Of a stretch of 64,000 nt of DNA, positions 22,875 through 34,321 are shown one piece after another. The notes beneath the pieces are model-generated. The model made no database searches, was not told the DNA's origin, and was given only the letters and a program-made list of their open reading frames with translations. Both the position numbers and the translations under genes were made by a program. The stretch's first letter is position 1. Every line of letters starts with the position of its first letter. Origin of the DNA: Syncephalastrum monosporum B8922 (Eukaryota; Mucoromycota; Mucoromycetes; Mucorales; Syncephalastraceae); the NCBI GenBank assembly GCA_000697355.1, contig JNEN01001259.1:1-64000 (forward strand), in the 5' to 3' direction.

Positions 22875-24263
22875 TCAATCACCCAGTCCCTCTAATGCCA
22901 ATGCTTCGAGGGTGCGGCTGATGGGTTCAATTTCCACGTCCTCATCCTCAAGTGAGGCTCCGTCGCCGACGTCTTCATAGTTTCTTCGTCCGTTGCGACC
23001 AAACTCGTCGCTTCCTAACCGATTGTAGTACTCGACCTTGGCAAGTCCATCCATCATGACGCCGTCGACATCGACGTCCACATCGACAAGGTATCGGTCC
23101 TTGCCCGAAGCCAACGTGTCCTTGCTTTCGCGTCGGTTCACAACACCCGGTCGATGGAGAACATAGTCATCGCGCATTGTGCTTGGACTGTTCCTGCCTT
23201 CTGCATCCATCATGGCCGGACTGTCTGGCGCAGTTGCCTTGTCAGGCGAAGGCATAGCAGTATTGTTCTCCGCATCTTGCTGCGACCTCGAGCCGACGCT
23301 GGCATTGGAACCAGAATAATGGGACGATGATCGATGACGCGCGTGTGATGTGCCCGATGTGTCCAAAAGGTTATCCAATAGATCTAAGATAGTTTTTTTT
23401 TTTTTTTTTGAGTTTCTAAATGGTAACATATACATTCCTCCCTTCCTTACCATTTTTCCGTCGCTTGTAGAAGTCTTCTTTTTCCTTCTCCATTTTCTCT
23501 TTCCGGTCACGTATCTCGCGTTCTTCTTCAGTCATCATGTCTGGGTTCAAGAACTTAAGTCGAAGGCAGGAATGCTTTCGGAAGGTCGGTGCGCCGCCCC
23601 AGAGCCAGCCAGGAATGATGATAGGGATAGTCACGTCAAAGTTCTTAAAGTTCTCGACGAACTCAAACTCTTCGGGTGCAATGACATTGCTGTGTAGATA
23701 CCTATACATCAAAAGAAGTCAGCTCAGTGCCAGGACTGAAAATTGCATGAAAGCGATGTACCGAGAAAACTCGCTCATAGCGCTGGAAGTACTCCACATT
23801 TGTAGCTTGCGCAGACAGGCAATGACAAGACCTGTGACATCGGCACCATCCAGGCAATGGATATACAGAGGATGGTTCGCTGGGTCAATGATGATCTAAC
23901 AAGGACCATGAATATCTCGTTGCGCGTCTGCTTATTGAGGCCATACTTGCAAAGCCATGAGGGTTTTGTTGTAGCTCAGAGGAATGTTATCTTCCTTCAT
24001 TTTGTCCACTTTGATATGTAGTATGTTGATGTGGTGTTGGTGGCAGAAGTCTTGGGCTTCGGGAATCAGTGCATCGGGAATCAAGGACAAAATGGTCTTC
24101 AGACGCAATCTAGCCGAATGTAAGCCAAGATAAGAGAACAATAAGAAGTGTACCTTTTCATGAAGCGCAGATTACGGGCTTTGGGATATCCACCACGGAA
24201 CAAGCCTTCTTCGACGGTTGCATATCGAAATGGTGGAATGAGGTTGGGGAGCAGTTTAGACAT
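22875..24263 (-). CDS. Siw14/Oca-family tyrosine phosphatase-like protein, probably inactive
   Basis: Fungal family with atypical dual-specificity phosphatase folds (Siw14 acts on inositol pyrophosphates). Exons 24263..24154, 24109..23947, 23895..23762, 23701..23451 and 23383..22875 give 388 aa. The N-terminus PPFRYATVEEGLFRGGYP and KTILSLIPD are hallmarks of the family. The P-loop reads HCLDGADVTG where an active enzyme has HCxxGxxRTG, so the Cys is kept but the phosphate-binding Arg is Val. The C-terminal 170 residues are an acidic, Ser-rich tail with a short alternating Asp/Val run (about 23070-23095). The Arg loss points to the pseudo-enzyme members (Oca4/Oca6-like), which I infer rather than prove. 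The first intron and all phases are unambiguous. Confidence 0.85.
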
Positions 24264-24664
24264 GACCCGCTGGCAGTGGATTTTTCCAGCCGGTCCACCG
24301 TATTTGGATTTGACGGACTTGAATTAGGTAGGACACCACCGCGATCCAAGCTGGACGATACAACTGCAGAGGCGTAGGTGCAGGTGCGGGCTTCTTCTCG
24401 GATATGTGCATGGGACGCATCATTCCTAGTCCACACGCTGGATTCCGTCTTTCATTTTATTGCCTTCCCAAGTTTCCAGGAGAGGGGAGTGCCCACAAAT
24501 GTTATAATTTATTGCAAGAGAAGAAGGCAAGATCATTTTACACCCCTGAGCCTGGTATGTGCGCACTAAGGAAACCAAAAGGAGAGCAGAGCGACCATAA
24601 CTGATTTAATTTCTGTCATTTGTACGGGTTTCCTTTGTTCCTCGTTCATATCCATCATTTCATC
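24264..24664. other. intergenic between divergent phosphatase-like and thaumatin genes
   Basis: 400-bp divergent promoter region, with no gene or repeat seen. Possible open frames depend on non-ATG starts. Confidence 0.5.
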
Positions 24665-25336
24665 ATGCTTCCCATCTTGCTGGCTATGGTCGCTGTTGCC
24701 GTCAGCGGCAAGCACGTCCTAATTATAAACAAATGTGATTTTGATCTACAACCTGCATACCAGACCAACGGCAAAGCACGGGGGAAGATGCTGTCGACGA
24801 TATCAGCGAACGGCAACTACAGCCTCTCCGTCGGCGATTCATGGGCGGGCCGCGTATGGGCTCGACGCGGATGCGACATCCATGACTGCGAGCTGGCCGG
24901 TGCAGCCAATCCAGCTTCGCTGGCCGAGTTTAAAATGTCCGGTGCCAACGACATCGACTACTACGACGTATCCTTTGTCGATGGGTACAACCTGCCTATG
25001 CGCATCGAACCTTTTCACCGGTCAGGCAAGAGAAAAGCAGACGATCCGCGCCATTGCTCGCCTACCTTTTGCCGCGACATACCCAAATGCCCCAAAGATC
25101 TACAGCATAAGGATAAGGGTGACTCGTTCATTGCCTGTCAAAGCGCATGCTCACGGTATCAGAAAGATCAGTATTGCTGTACAGGCAAGCACAACAAACC
25201 AGAAACGTGCACCTCAAACCACTTTGCACGGGCTGTCAAGAAAATCTGCCCCGACGTCTATACATACCCATACGACGATGCGACTAGTGTTTATGGCTGT
25301 CAGGCACACACTTATACCGTTACTTTTTGTCCATAA
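24665..25336 (+). CDS. thaumatin-like secreted protein
   Basis: Single-exon gene of 223 aa. The first 15 residues (MLPILLAMVAVAVSG) form a signal peptide, so the product is likely secreted or wall-bound. The body shows the thaumatin-family layout: INKCDFDLQPAY near the start, many paired cysteines (CDIHDC, CRDIPKC, CQSACS, QYCCTG) and the end CQAHTYTVTFCP, which closes the disulfide-rich fold. Length matches the family. Fungal members can bind or cut beta-glucan; the acidic cleft residues are not verified here. ATG 24665 is chosen because the longer open frame begins at a non-ATG codon and would bury the signal peptide. Confidence 0.85.
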   Translation: MLPILLAMVAVAVSGKHVLIINKCDFDLQPAYQTNGKARGKMLSTISANGNYSLSVGDSWAGRVWARRGCDIHDCELAGAANPASLAEFKMSGANDIDYYDVSFVDGYNLPMRIEPFHRSGKRKADDPRHCSPTFCRDIPKCPKDLQHKDKGDSFIACQSACSRYQKDQYCCTGKHNKPETCTSNHFARAVKKICPDVYTYPYDDATSVYGCQAHTYTVTFCP

Positions 25337-25845
25337 ATCTTGGTTATATAAATATAATACTCTGGCGTTAATTTTGTACGAATACCCTACATGTAGGCTG
25401 AGGAACGAAGACTAGTACGAGCAAGGTTGGGAAACGGCAGATATACAATGTCATCAATTAATATTATACTGCGTAGCTAGCGCCAGCAGCTGAGGCAACA
25501 GAGCTAATATAATTAACGTGTTTTACGTAGCACTCAATTCACATCATGCGCCACAGAATATTAAACTTTGTTGCCTGGAAGCTGCGTCGTAATGTACATA
25601 TTGGAAAGATTTTGCTTAATTCAAATCTATAAATGACTTTAAGAAACTCAATTGGTTGAATACAAGCAATCTTGACATGTGCAGATGACATGTCTTCATC
25701 TGTGATCCAGATATCGACTTGCATAATCCGTCCTGCTAGGCTTGCTCGCTAATATTTAATTACCCAACGGTCTGCTGTCAAGAACGTGCTTCCGTAGTAT
25801 GCAGACTTCTCTGCAAAGTCTAGACACCGGATATGGTCTGCTCAG
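25337..25845. other. intergenic, AT-rich
   Basis: No gene is supported. Sequence becomes noticeably AT-richer and stays so through the polymerase paralogue and the following 2 kb. The upstream edge of the next gene is uncertain. Confidence 0.45.
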
Positions 25846-28800
25846 ATGAGAGCCAAACGCTGTGAAAGGAGGCTGTGCGAAGAAAGAGCGGAAGCGCGCG
25901 TACCTGAAGACGTCCAGCAAAAATTCGGACAAGAAATTCGGCTCACAATCATTACAATTCGGGATCAATGCAGTGCAGATTACTTTGTGCTTTATTTGAA
26001 CCCGTCTGTGCCAGACTTGCGTGGCAACAAAATCAACATTGGGAAGGACGACGAGATCAAAGAGTAGAGAGCTGCTCAAGGCTGGCGGCCAACCCAATCT
26101 GTCGCCTGCTCCTTATGCCCCCAACTTATTGTTAAGAAAACGCCAACACACTGCTGCGCACATTGTCAAGGAATCGAAACTCTTGGATGCCGAATTGAAG
26201 TCTCTCGCAGAAAAGAATGCTACAGAAGAAACAAAAGGTGTGTTTTGCGTAATGGTCGCCTTGGAGTGAATCTGACTTATCTATTGATCAGTCAAGGATA
26301 ATACGGAAACGTCCTGGCTTCGTCCAAGCGTCGTTTTAGACCCAACGAAAGATTCTCTAAGTAGGTGTCACGAAGTACAAAAGTGGATCCAGATAACGCT
26401 CATTGACTTTTTTCCGCCAGTTTTTCAACTCATTGACATCGATACACATCTGGATCCAGCGACACAAAAGGCCTCAGTACGGTTGTATGGCACCACACCC
26501 GAAGGCAACAGTGTTATATGCCACGCGAATGGCTTCTATTCCTATTTTTATATTCCTATTCATGTTGATATGGGCCAAGCCCATCTTGACGAGATGCGAG
26601 AGATCATCTGCGTAGGTCTTCCTCTTCCATTCTGTCGAGCAAGAAAGTCTCTAACCTTCAAATAGACACACCTGAAAATACCGGATGCTATCCACGATAT
26701 GGAGATCGTAGAGCGCGACAATCTATGCACATACAGTGGAGATAGCAAGTCACGTTACGTCCGGATATCTTCATCATCCCCCAAACACCTCCATCGCCTA
26801 CGCAACAAAGTTCAGAATGGGGTTCGTTTGCGGGATCGCTTTTTTAAAGCGGTGACGACCTTCGAAAGTAACTTTGCGCATGAAATCAAGTTTATGGTCG
26901 AGTGCAAGGTAGGCGCCCTGATCAAGTTCACGATCGCAGCTTACAAGTTATATCTCGAGTAGATAAAAGGGCACAGTTGGATCGAACTACCTGCATCAAA
27001 TTATCATATTTCTAAGGAAATTACCGGCCATGCACAGATCGAAGTTAACTCGACGTAAGTCTCGCATGAATAGAGTGGATAATGGCTAATGCTTCCCCTT
27101 ACAAGGTACACGGATCTCATTGGACATGCTCCTGAGGAAAATTCCTGGATGCATGTGGCTCCTGTCAGAATTCTAAGCTTTGACATAGAGTGCATGGTCC
27201 GAGATAACCAAATGTGTGATCCCGAAGTAGACTCTGTCCTCCAGATTGCCACTGTTGTCAAGATACACGGTAAGCGCATATACAGTAATATAACGTGCCC
27301 TCTAAGTCGTGCCTTTAGGAGAGAAAACATCTTTTATACGGAATGTCTTCACTTTAAACTCCTGTGCGGCTGTTTCAAATGCCCAAGTATTCTCTTTCTA
27401 CAGCGAGAGAGACATGCTACAAGCATGGAAGGATTTTTTCATGCAGGTAAAGCACATGCACGCCCTGTTTCGAAAGCGCACGTTCTTAATCTTGAACTTA
27501 GGTGGACCCAGATATTGTGACTGGCTACAACGTTTTACATTTCGACTTCCCGTACCTGATTCGAAGAGCAAAGAAGCTTGGGATGGAAAGATTTCCATAT
27601 TTCAGTCGTATTAAAGGTATGGAAATTCATTTTCTATCTTAAATCGCTTTCGCTGAGTCAATTCTCCAGATAAGGAGACAGTGATTACAAAAGCAGATGA
27701 TGTCGTTTCTTCTACGGGCCGAGTGTACAGCCAAGATACTGTAACCATGTCGGGTCGCGTGGAAATGGACGTGATACGCATCCTTCGGCGGGAAATTAAA
27801 ATGAATCGCTATTCCCTGAACGAAGCATCCAAAGTCATTCTTGGTAAGCTGTATAATTCCGTTATTCTGGTATATGCTCATCACCAGTTAGGGAAAACCA
27901 AGGATGATGTGCATTATAGCGAGATCAGTAAACTCCAAAACGGAAACGCTGATAGCAGGCGCCGGCTGGCCCAATATTGCTTAAAAGTAAGTGACAGGAG
28001 GGGGGGGGCACGAGCATGGAAGACAGGATGTTCTGATTGTATCTTCAAGGACGCAACCTTGCCACTTGAGATTATGGAGAAGCTCACAATGGTCTCCAAC
28101 TATACCCAAACGTCTCGTGTAACTGGTGTGCCCATACGTCACCTTCTCACGTCTGGGCAGCGATTGAAAGTTGCCGCGCAACTCCAGTCCTATGCGACAG
28201 ATCAAGGTTTCATAATTCCTATGATCGAGAATCAAGGTGAATTGAGAGTTCTGCAGTTCGAAGGAACTTCGCTGTTGTCGTAGTCATAGATGCTTATTCT
28301 TTCTACTCTACATATATTTAAATATATAGATTATACAGATTTACACAGAGCGCCACCTGAAATCATCAGTCCTGCAAGGGGCCTATATGATAGACCAGTT
28401 GTTCAACTCGATATCAAGTCGCTATATCCATGCATTATTCAGATCTACAATTTGTGTTACAGCACAGTGATCCGGGACAAGGACGTGAGACAATTCAATC
28501 TGCAGCAAAACGAGGATTACATTGTCATCGCAAACGGAGGTAAGGAGATCGAAGCAATAAACCGACGAAACGAGTCATATGTCTCGTTGATATGATTCTG
28601 TGGTTGAATGTGATCCTTCCTACAGTAAAGGTTCTCACTCCAAAGAAACGGAGAGGCGTCCTGCCCCGATTGCTTTCAGATTTGCTTGCTGAAGAAAATC
28701 GTATGAAGGAGGAGCACGAAAAAGAAAGCGATCTATTTCGAAAAGAAACTCTCAAAAGTAGAGAAATGGCTTTGAAGGTATTAGAAAGGTTAATCTCTTC

Positions 28801-30400
28801 TGAAGACATTCAACTAATGCCGGTATATATGCTACTTAGACTAGCGCTAATACAGTCTATGGATTTTTGAGCGCATCGAGATTTGGAGTTGTCTCGCAAG
28901 ATATCTTATCATACATTGATTGTCTAGGACGTGACATTCTATTACGCGCGCGCCAGGTCACTGTTTAGATGTGGAGAGAGACATGGGTTTGCGTCGACTA
29001 ATATTTTCATACAGGCAATCGAAGCACGTTTTCGAAATAGCAGAGTGATTTATGGTGATGCAAATTCGATTATGGTTCTATTCGGTGTCGAGGGCGTGAA
29101 TGAAGCCATCAATTTGGGTAAATATGGACCAGAATGGAAAGTGGCAAGACCTAGTTACTTACACACACCTAGGTCGTGAGGCTGCCAAACTGATCACAGA
29201 TCAACACGATATGCCCATCCGTCTCGAAGTTGGCAAGATATATAGCCCATTCTTATTAACGGATAGGAAAAGTTATGCAGGCGTGCCCTGGAGACGCCCA
29301 GATGAACATGGTGAACTAGAAATTCAAGGCTATGAGGTATTGATTTACATGACCGTAGTGCGATTATCTTACCTATATGTATCGGTAGGATTTTAGGCAG
29401 GACCACTGCAAATTGAGATACATCGTTACCAGAGAATGTATTGAGAAGATTCTTGTCGGTCGGGATGTGGAAGGAGCGAAAGCGTAAGTAGTAGCAGCAA
29501 CAGCAGTAGCATAATAGTTAAAAGTATAGCACTGCTCACATCCTGTCAGCTACGTTATTACGACCGTCAACGACCTGCTGAATAACAGGGTGGACCCTTC
29601 ATGGCTTGTTCTCTCAAAGGCACTTGACAAAACTGATCAGAAGCGCCGTGGCGAATATACGGAGCTACTCTTCCATATACGTCAACGCAATCCAAGAGCG
29701 ATATCGTACTTTGGTGAGCCGATATCCTACGTCATGGTACAGACATCCAAGTTCAAATCGTACGCGGAAGAGCCACTATTTGCGGCCGAAAATGATATAC
29801 CAGTGGACAAATCTTACTATATTGGAAACCAACTCCGGAAGGCAGTCGAACGATTACTTGAGCCAATAATAGGATCAAATATATCGAAGCTGTGTAAGTC
29901 ATGCATCCGTCGTACTCTCTGAGCTGTAGGGGGGCTGAAATTGAACCTTCTTTACTGTAGTCGACGGAGATCACATACGCTCCATTACTGTCACCACGCC
30001 CGCTACTGGGCCCCTTAAAAAATTTACAGTAAAATCGCTTAGATGCCTAGGCTGCAAGGCGAACCTGAGTCCCACGAGCGAACATGACGACCCGGTTCTA
30101 TGCCAACATTGCCAACCCAGCATTGTTGATATCATAATGAAAGAGGTGCGACGGGCTCGGTTGTACATCACATGTTCTAACCAATTTGACATCACACAGA
30201 ACGACAAGCTAAATGACGCTGAAATTCGCTTCTCTCGTTTATGGACTCAATGCCAACAATGCCAGAGCCGCCTCCACCAACAGATTGAATGCGGTAATAC
30301 GGACTGCGACATATACTATATGCGCTTCCAAGCGCGCAAAGATTTGGAGGACGCTTCTGCTCGTAACGATAGGTTCGCCAAGCTAAATCTAGATTGGTAA
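25846..30400 (+). CDS. DNA polymerase delta catalytic-subunit paralogue with altered motif C
   Basis: Family B polymerase closest by eye to Pol3/POLD1, complete at about 1112 aa (yeast Pol3 is about 1100). Exons: 25846..25899 (tentative), 26015..26237, 26292..26360, 26421..26611, 26666..26908, 26963..27054, 27106..27269, 27319..27446, 27502..27616, 27670..27843, 27892..27986, 28050..28236, 28339..28539, 28626..28777, 28840..28956, 29015..29117, 29173..29336, 29401..29483, 29550..29893 and 29961..30400. Exonuclease motifs are intact: Exo I FDIEC (27179-27193), Exo II GYNVLHFD (27523-27546) and Exo III YCLKD (27975-28052). Motif A is DIKSLYP (28410) and motif B K..SANTVYG. Motif C at 29051-29068 is YGDANS, so the second catalytic Asp is Asn. 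Both C-terminal Cys modules are complete. There is no stop or frameshift. The first exon is weakly supported, as exon 2 has no ATG. Confidence 0.85.
29051..29068 (+). other. motif C of the polymerase paralogue, YGDANS
   Basis: Codons TAT GGT GAT GCA AAT TCG. Family B polymerases have YGDTDS here; the second Asp (yeast Pol3 Asp764, RB69 Asp623) ligands the catalytic metals. It is Asn in this gene, while the first Asp is kept. Confidence 0.9.
30044..30307 (+). other. CysA and CysB modules of the polymerase paralogue
   Basis: CysA is C-x2-C (30044, 30053) with C-x2-C (30101, 30110). CysB is C-x2-C-x9-C-x4-C (30251, 30260, 30290, 30305). In Pol delta, CysA binds zinc and supports PCNA contact, and CysB holds a 4Fe-4S cluster and docks the B-subunit. 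All eight cysteines are present. Confidence 0.85.
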
Positions 30401-32402
30401 ACAGACAACTCCAGGTTGATTGTATATTTTATTCCAAGCGTTATACAGTGCTTAAGTCATGTAAATACAAAGAACGTCATAAATTACTTTTGTTCGACAC
30501 GGTGGGAGACTATTCCATTTTGCCTATGCTTGCGCACGAAGACGTCCAATTACGCGTCTTAAATAATGGGCTGTCTACAATATTGGAAATCTTATCGTTT
30601 TGAAACATGTAGAACAAAGTATTGGTGTTATATTACAGTGATGATATTTTTAGCATGTAAGGACGGCATATCATATAAAGGCACATCTACGCGAGCCTTG
30701 CCTTGTGAAAGACCAGAGATTCCTACATTGACTAGAGCAATTCGATGCAGAAAATTTGTGAGGAGCTCGACAGTTATAAACAAGACAATATTGGCTCTTC
30801 AGGTAAGCGGATTGTCTGGAGATATATCTATCGGTATGTTTTCAGCGGCAAGTGGCATTAAAACACTACTCCTGTTATTTATTGACATCGGGTGAAATCA
30901 ACTAGGTATGCATACAAAATCACTTGCATGCAGGAGTAACGCTGTTGTACGATATAAGTGCCTGGATTTAAACATGTGAATGGGTTTTTGTGTCTTCAGC
31001 TATGCAGTGCTGCCACAGGTTCTTGCTTCTCTATCCCTCTCTCAATAGACCGCCGTTTACTAAACGCAGCGACGCGTGCAGTCATTCAATTGTATATATG
31101 CGGACCAGGTACCAATAATCACCGGGTTTGTGGTGTTTTTGCTAAAGAGAAGCAGTGACCTGGATTTATGCTATCCGCGTGCCAGGGTGAACATAATTTT
31201 ATAGATTTATATGGATCACGCCTAATTTCCGGTTCGACTTTTTGCTGAATCTGAAAGCTACACAGCAACTGATATGGATGTAACAGCATTCAGGGTACTG
31301 CAGTCAATGTAAGCAAAGGAGGTATGCCTTATGCACATTGCAATGTGTTTGACCCATAGCTCAAAATAGCGCAAAATAATGCAAATCAGGAACACACACA
31401 GTACTATCACCAGGTAGGCTTGGGGGGCAAAAGTGGCAAATAAAACCTTTTGATAGTTATTGGCGGCGCTGTTTTATGTATTGTTGGGAAGCTACAAATA
31501 TCCGATAATGTTATTTCCAATATGCGTCGCACAGCAGGAGAAACATCACAGCCATTCATTTATGAGGCCTTGTGCGCAGGCGGCCCAAATACAGGCGCAT
31601 GTTAATTACCATATATGGCTATATGATGATGGCGAGGGCAGGCTATCGACCGAAATAGTGTAGTGTAACATCAGCAGACATGATGAGCTGAGGACCCTGT
31701 GTATCGCAAAAGCATCAACCGTTGAAGCCCTCCGCGGGAGCGACGATCTATCACATCACACATGTACTTCCGTGACTCATCAATTAATAATGCTAAGACG
31801 GATGAAAAATACCCATGTCTGTGCTCAAGTGTTAACATACAATCAGGCAATAGACAATCATATCGATGAACGTACAGCAGAAAGTCCTTTTATCCGAATT
31901 AAGGGCTTGTGTGGGAATGAATCGACGATTGTCATGGAACATGAACGGCTATCTTGAACCGCCGTAAATGAATTCCCCAGGATATTAGCTCGTTTCTAAA
32001 AGCGGTGTTCACGATTGAGTAAGCCTAAACGGGTATCATGAGCAGGAAGTTGCTCTGGAGCCAGACAAACCCCTCGGGGCGGCTCCATTGCCGCATTCTA
32101 GACATGGAGAAGGCACCTATACATCTGAAGCATATATGCTGATAGAGTAAATGGCGAAGAGGCTGCAATAACGTGCTCCATTTCGAAACGCACGTTAATG
32201 TGCTGGCTATATTTTATTTTATTTTATTTTTTTTTTGCTGCGGACTTTTTGATGGGCCCCCGTGAAGAAAGATGATGTGCCGGACGGCAGAATTTTTGCC
32301 TGTCAACGCTCTCTCTCTCTCTTTTTTCCTCTCTTTTAACCATTGATTGCGACGCCGTTTTCCTGCGGAATTCGTCTATCGCAAGCTCAACCTTTCGGCT
32401 CA
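30401..32402. other. 2-kb gene-free stretch
   Basis: AT-rich. Open frames on either strand are short, lack recognisable motifs and do not join through plausible splice sites. An ATTTT repeat lies near 32213-32236. This is the longest stretch in the window without any gene I can see. It may hold the 3' UTR of the polymerase paralogue and the promoter of the next gene. Confidence 0.5.
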
Positions 32403-34321
32403 ATGCGCTCTCGGGGACTGAGAATCACGTCCCTCATTGTCGTCTTCCCGGTTGCTTTGATTCTCGTTTCTCTTGTCACGATTTTCTGTCTGGCAGTGTC
32501 GTCTCAAATCAAGATTGTCCTTCGTTTCCTTCTTCCACCCGGATCGTCCGCTGTAACCGTCTCGAAGAGCATTGCCTCAGCAACCGCAGGCCAACATTCC
32601 TTTTTGTCTCTCGCACTACGTCTTTTTGCTTGGCCGGTGCTACTGACAGCACTGGCCGCTGTGTTCCTAATTATCTTTGCCAGCCGCAAGGTAATTAATA
32701 TCGAGGATTTCTGCTTTTGTACACTTTTAGCATTCAGCGGATAATACTGATACTTCCTTCAATGCTGTCATAGTTACGAACCCGTCATGCAGCGCTTGAC
32801 AATTGTCTGGAGGCGTTGGCAGAGTACGGGTTTTCAGGGACCAAGTACCTGGATGCTCGTCAGCTCCTGCGATGGCCTTCGACCTTGTTCCATGCCCTAT
32901 CAACACCTCCTTCACCGCCGCCAGCAGCGTCGCCCGCCCTCTACTCTCCTCATACCGAACCTGACTCGTCTCTCCCTCCGTCTTCTGCAGAAGATAGCTC
33001 AGGGGTGACTTCTTCAGCTGCCACTCCCAAATCTCATCCTGCTCGGCTTCACACCTCGTCCTCTATCGCCTCATCTGCTACCACCGCCTCTACCTCCGCC
33101 TCTTCCACATCCGCCACCGCCCCAACCACTGTTCATTACTCATCGCATCTGTATATACCTCAATCTCAGCTTCATGATCATAGTCAGCACATCTCGCGAG
33201 ATGTGCCGAAACAACAACACCTTCCCGTTCTGGATAAGCCTGTTCCTGCTTCCTCGGCGGTAGCATCTCATCAGCAGTCCCGTATCGATGAGAAAGCTAA
33301 TAAGCCTCTTGAGCACGAAAAGAAGGAGCCGAGCAAGCGCAGCAAGCGAAAGAAACAGCAAAAGGCAAACAAAGCACCTACGTCCTCTACGCAAACGCCT
33401 ATTCAGACGGCCAAAGATGTCGTCGTTATCCCTGCTCCAAAGACAGACATAACAAAGAAAAGCTCTGTTCCACAGACGCCGATCCTGCCTGTGCCACATA
33501 GCAAGCCTGCTGAGCCGGTCGTGGAAAAACAGGCCCCTGCACACAAGTCGCCACGACAACAGTTTACACCGCCTCCGCCATCGCAGCAACAGCAACAGCA
33601 GCGGCATCACTCACAGAAACGCCAACAGCGGCAGCAGTCGCCATCACGTCGTCAAGTACCGTTTGCGGTCCCACCATCACAGCCATCTCAACAACGACAG
33701 CAACAGCGACAGCAAGAACAGCAACGACAGGAACGACAGGAACGAGAGCCACAATCACGGTTGTCGCCCCGGGTGGAGCAGCGTACTGCTGAAGCACCAG
33801 CAGCAGCACCGACCGACATAAGCAAACTTATATTAGCCAAGGATCGGACCATCAGCTGTCCGGCTGATCGAAATGGTGCTACTCGGTCTGGCCAACAGAG
33901 TTGGTACTCGCCCTTTTCCACTGGGCTCGAAATCGACCTGCTGGGCCTTGCGCCTGGCCCATCACCACCTGCACAGTCCTTTCCTCGACAACAACAGCCA
34001 TCGTACGGTAACTATCAGCTTTTTGGGAACTATGCCGCCCCCATTTTTGAACCACTTCATGGTCGCTCCCCGCCACTGGATGAACGCTATGTATCGACGT
34101 CATCTGGTAAACCTCCGCAGACAACATCGTCGCTTTTCACGCCACCACCTTCACCTCAGGGCGCGTCATCTGCAGCCGCACCCTTCTGGTCTAATTTAAA
34201 CGACCGACATTCGTGGACAGTCAAGGACGACCGCCAATTGCAGCGGAAGCGCCGTACCAGTCCGCCTGTTGACCCTTCCTTTTCTTTATTTTCTGGTAAT
34301 GACCGGACCTTTTTTGCCTGA
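32403..34321 (+). CDS. unknown membrane protein with polyQ, low-complexity tail
   Basis: Not recognised. Two exons, 32403..32690 and 32774..34321, give 611 aa. Two hydrophobic helices near the N-terminus (about residues 8-33 and 62-92) are followed by a short conserved-looking segment (LRTRHAALDNCLEALAEYGF). About 480 residues of low complexity then follow: Ser/Thr/Pro-rich, a KRSKRKKQQK basic patch, and QQQQQQR-type stretches rich in Gln and Arg (about 33580-33750). The tail ends in Ser/Pro clusters and FSLFSGNDRTFFA. The most likely form is a hairpin or two-pass membrane anchor with a long cytosolic disordered tail. No enzymatic domain is visible. The longer open frame upstream of 32403 begins at a non-ATG codon. 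Confidence 0.7.

Noticed and set aside
26021..26269. Start of the polymerase paralogue at 26021
   Set aside because: The codon there is GTG, and the frame has no in-frame ATG in this exon, so an upstream exon is needed.
25846..30400. Polymerase paralogue as a plain pseudogene
   Set aside because: At first the junction after 26908 looked frameshifted, but an acceptor at 26962 restores the frame and the family sequence; no stop or shift remains.
33140..33610. Leu/Arg-rich antisense open frame over the polyQ tail
   Set aside because: Direct complement of CAG/CAA-rich coding sequence.
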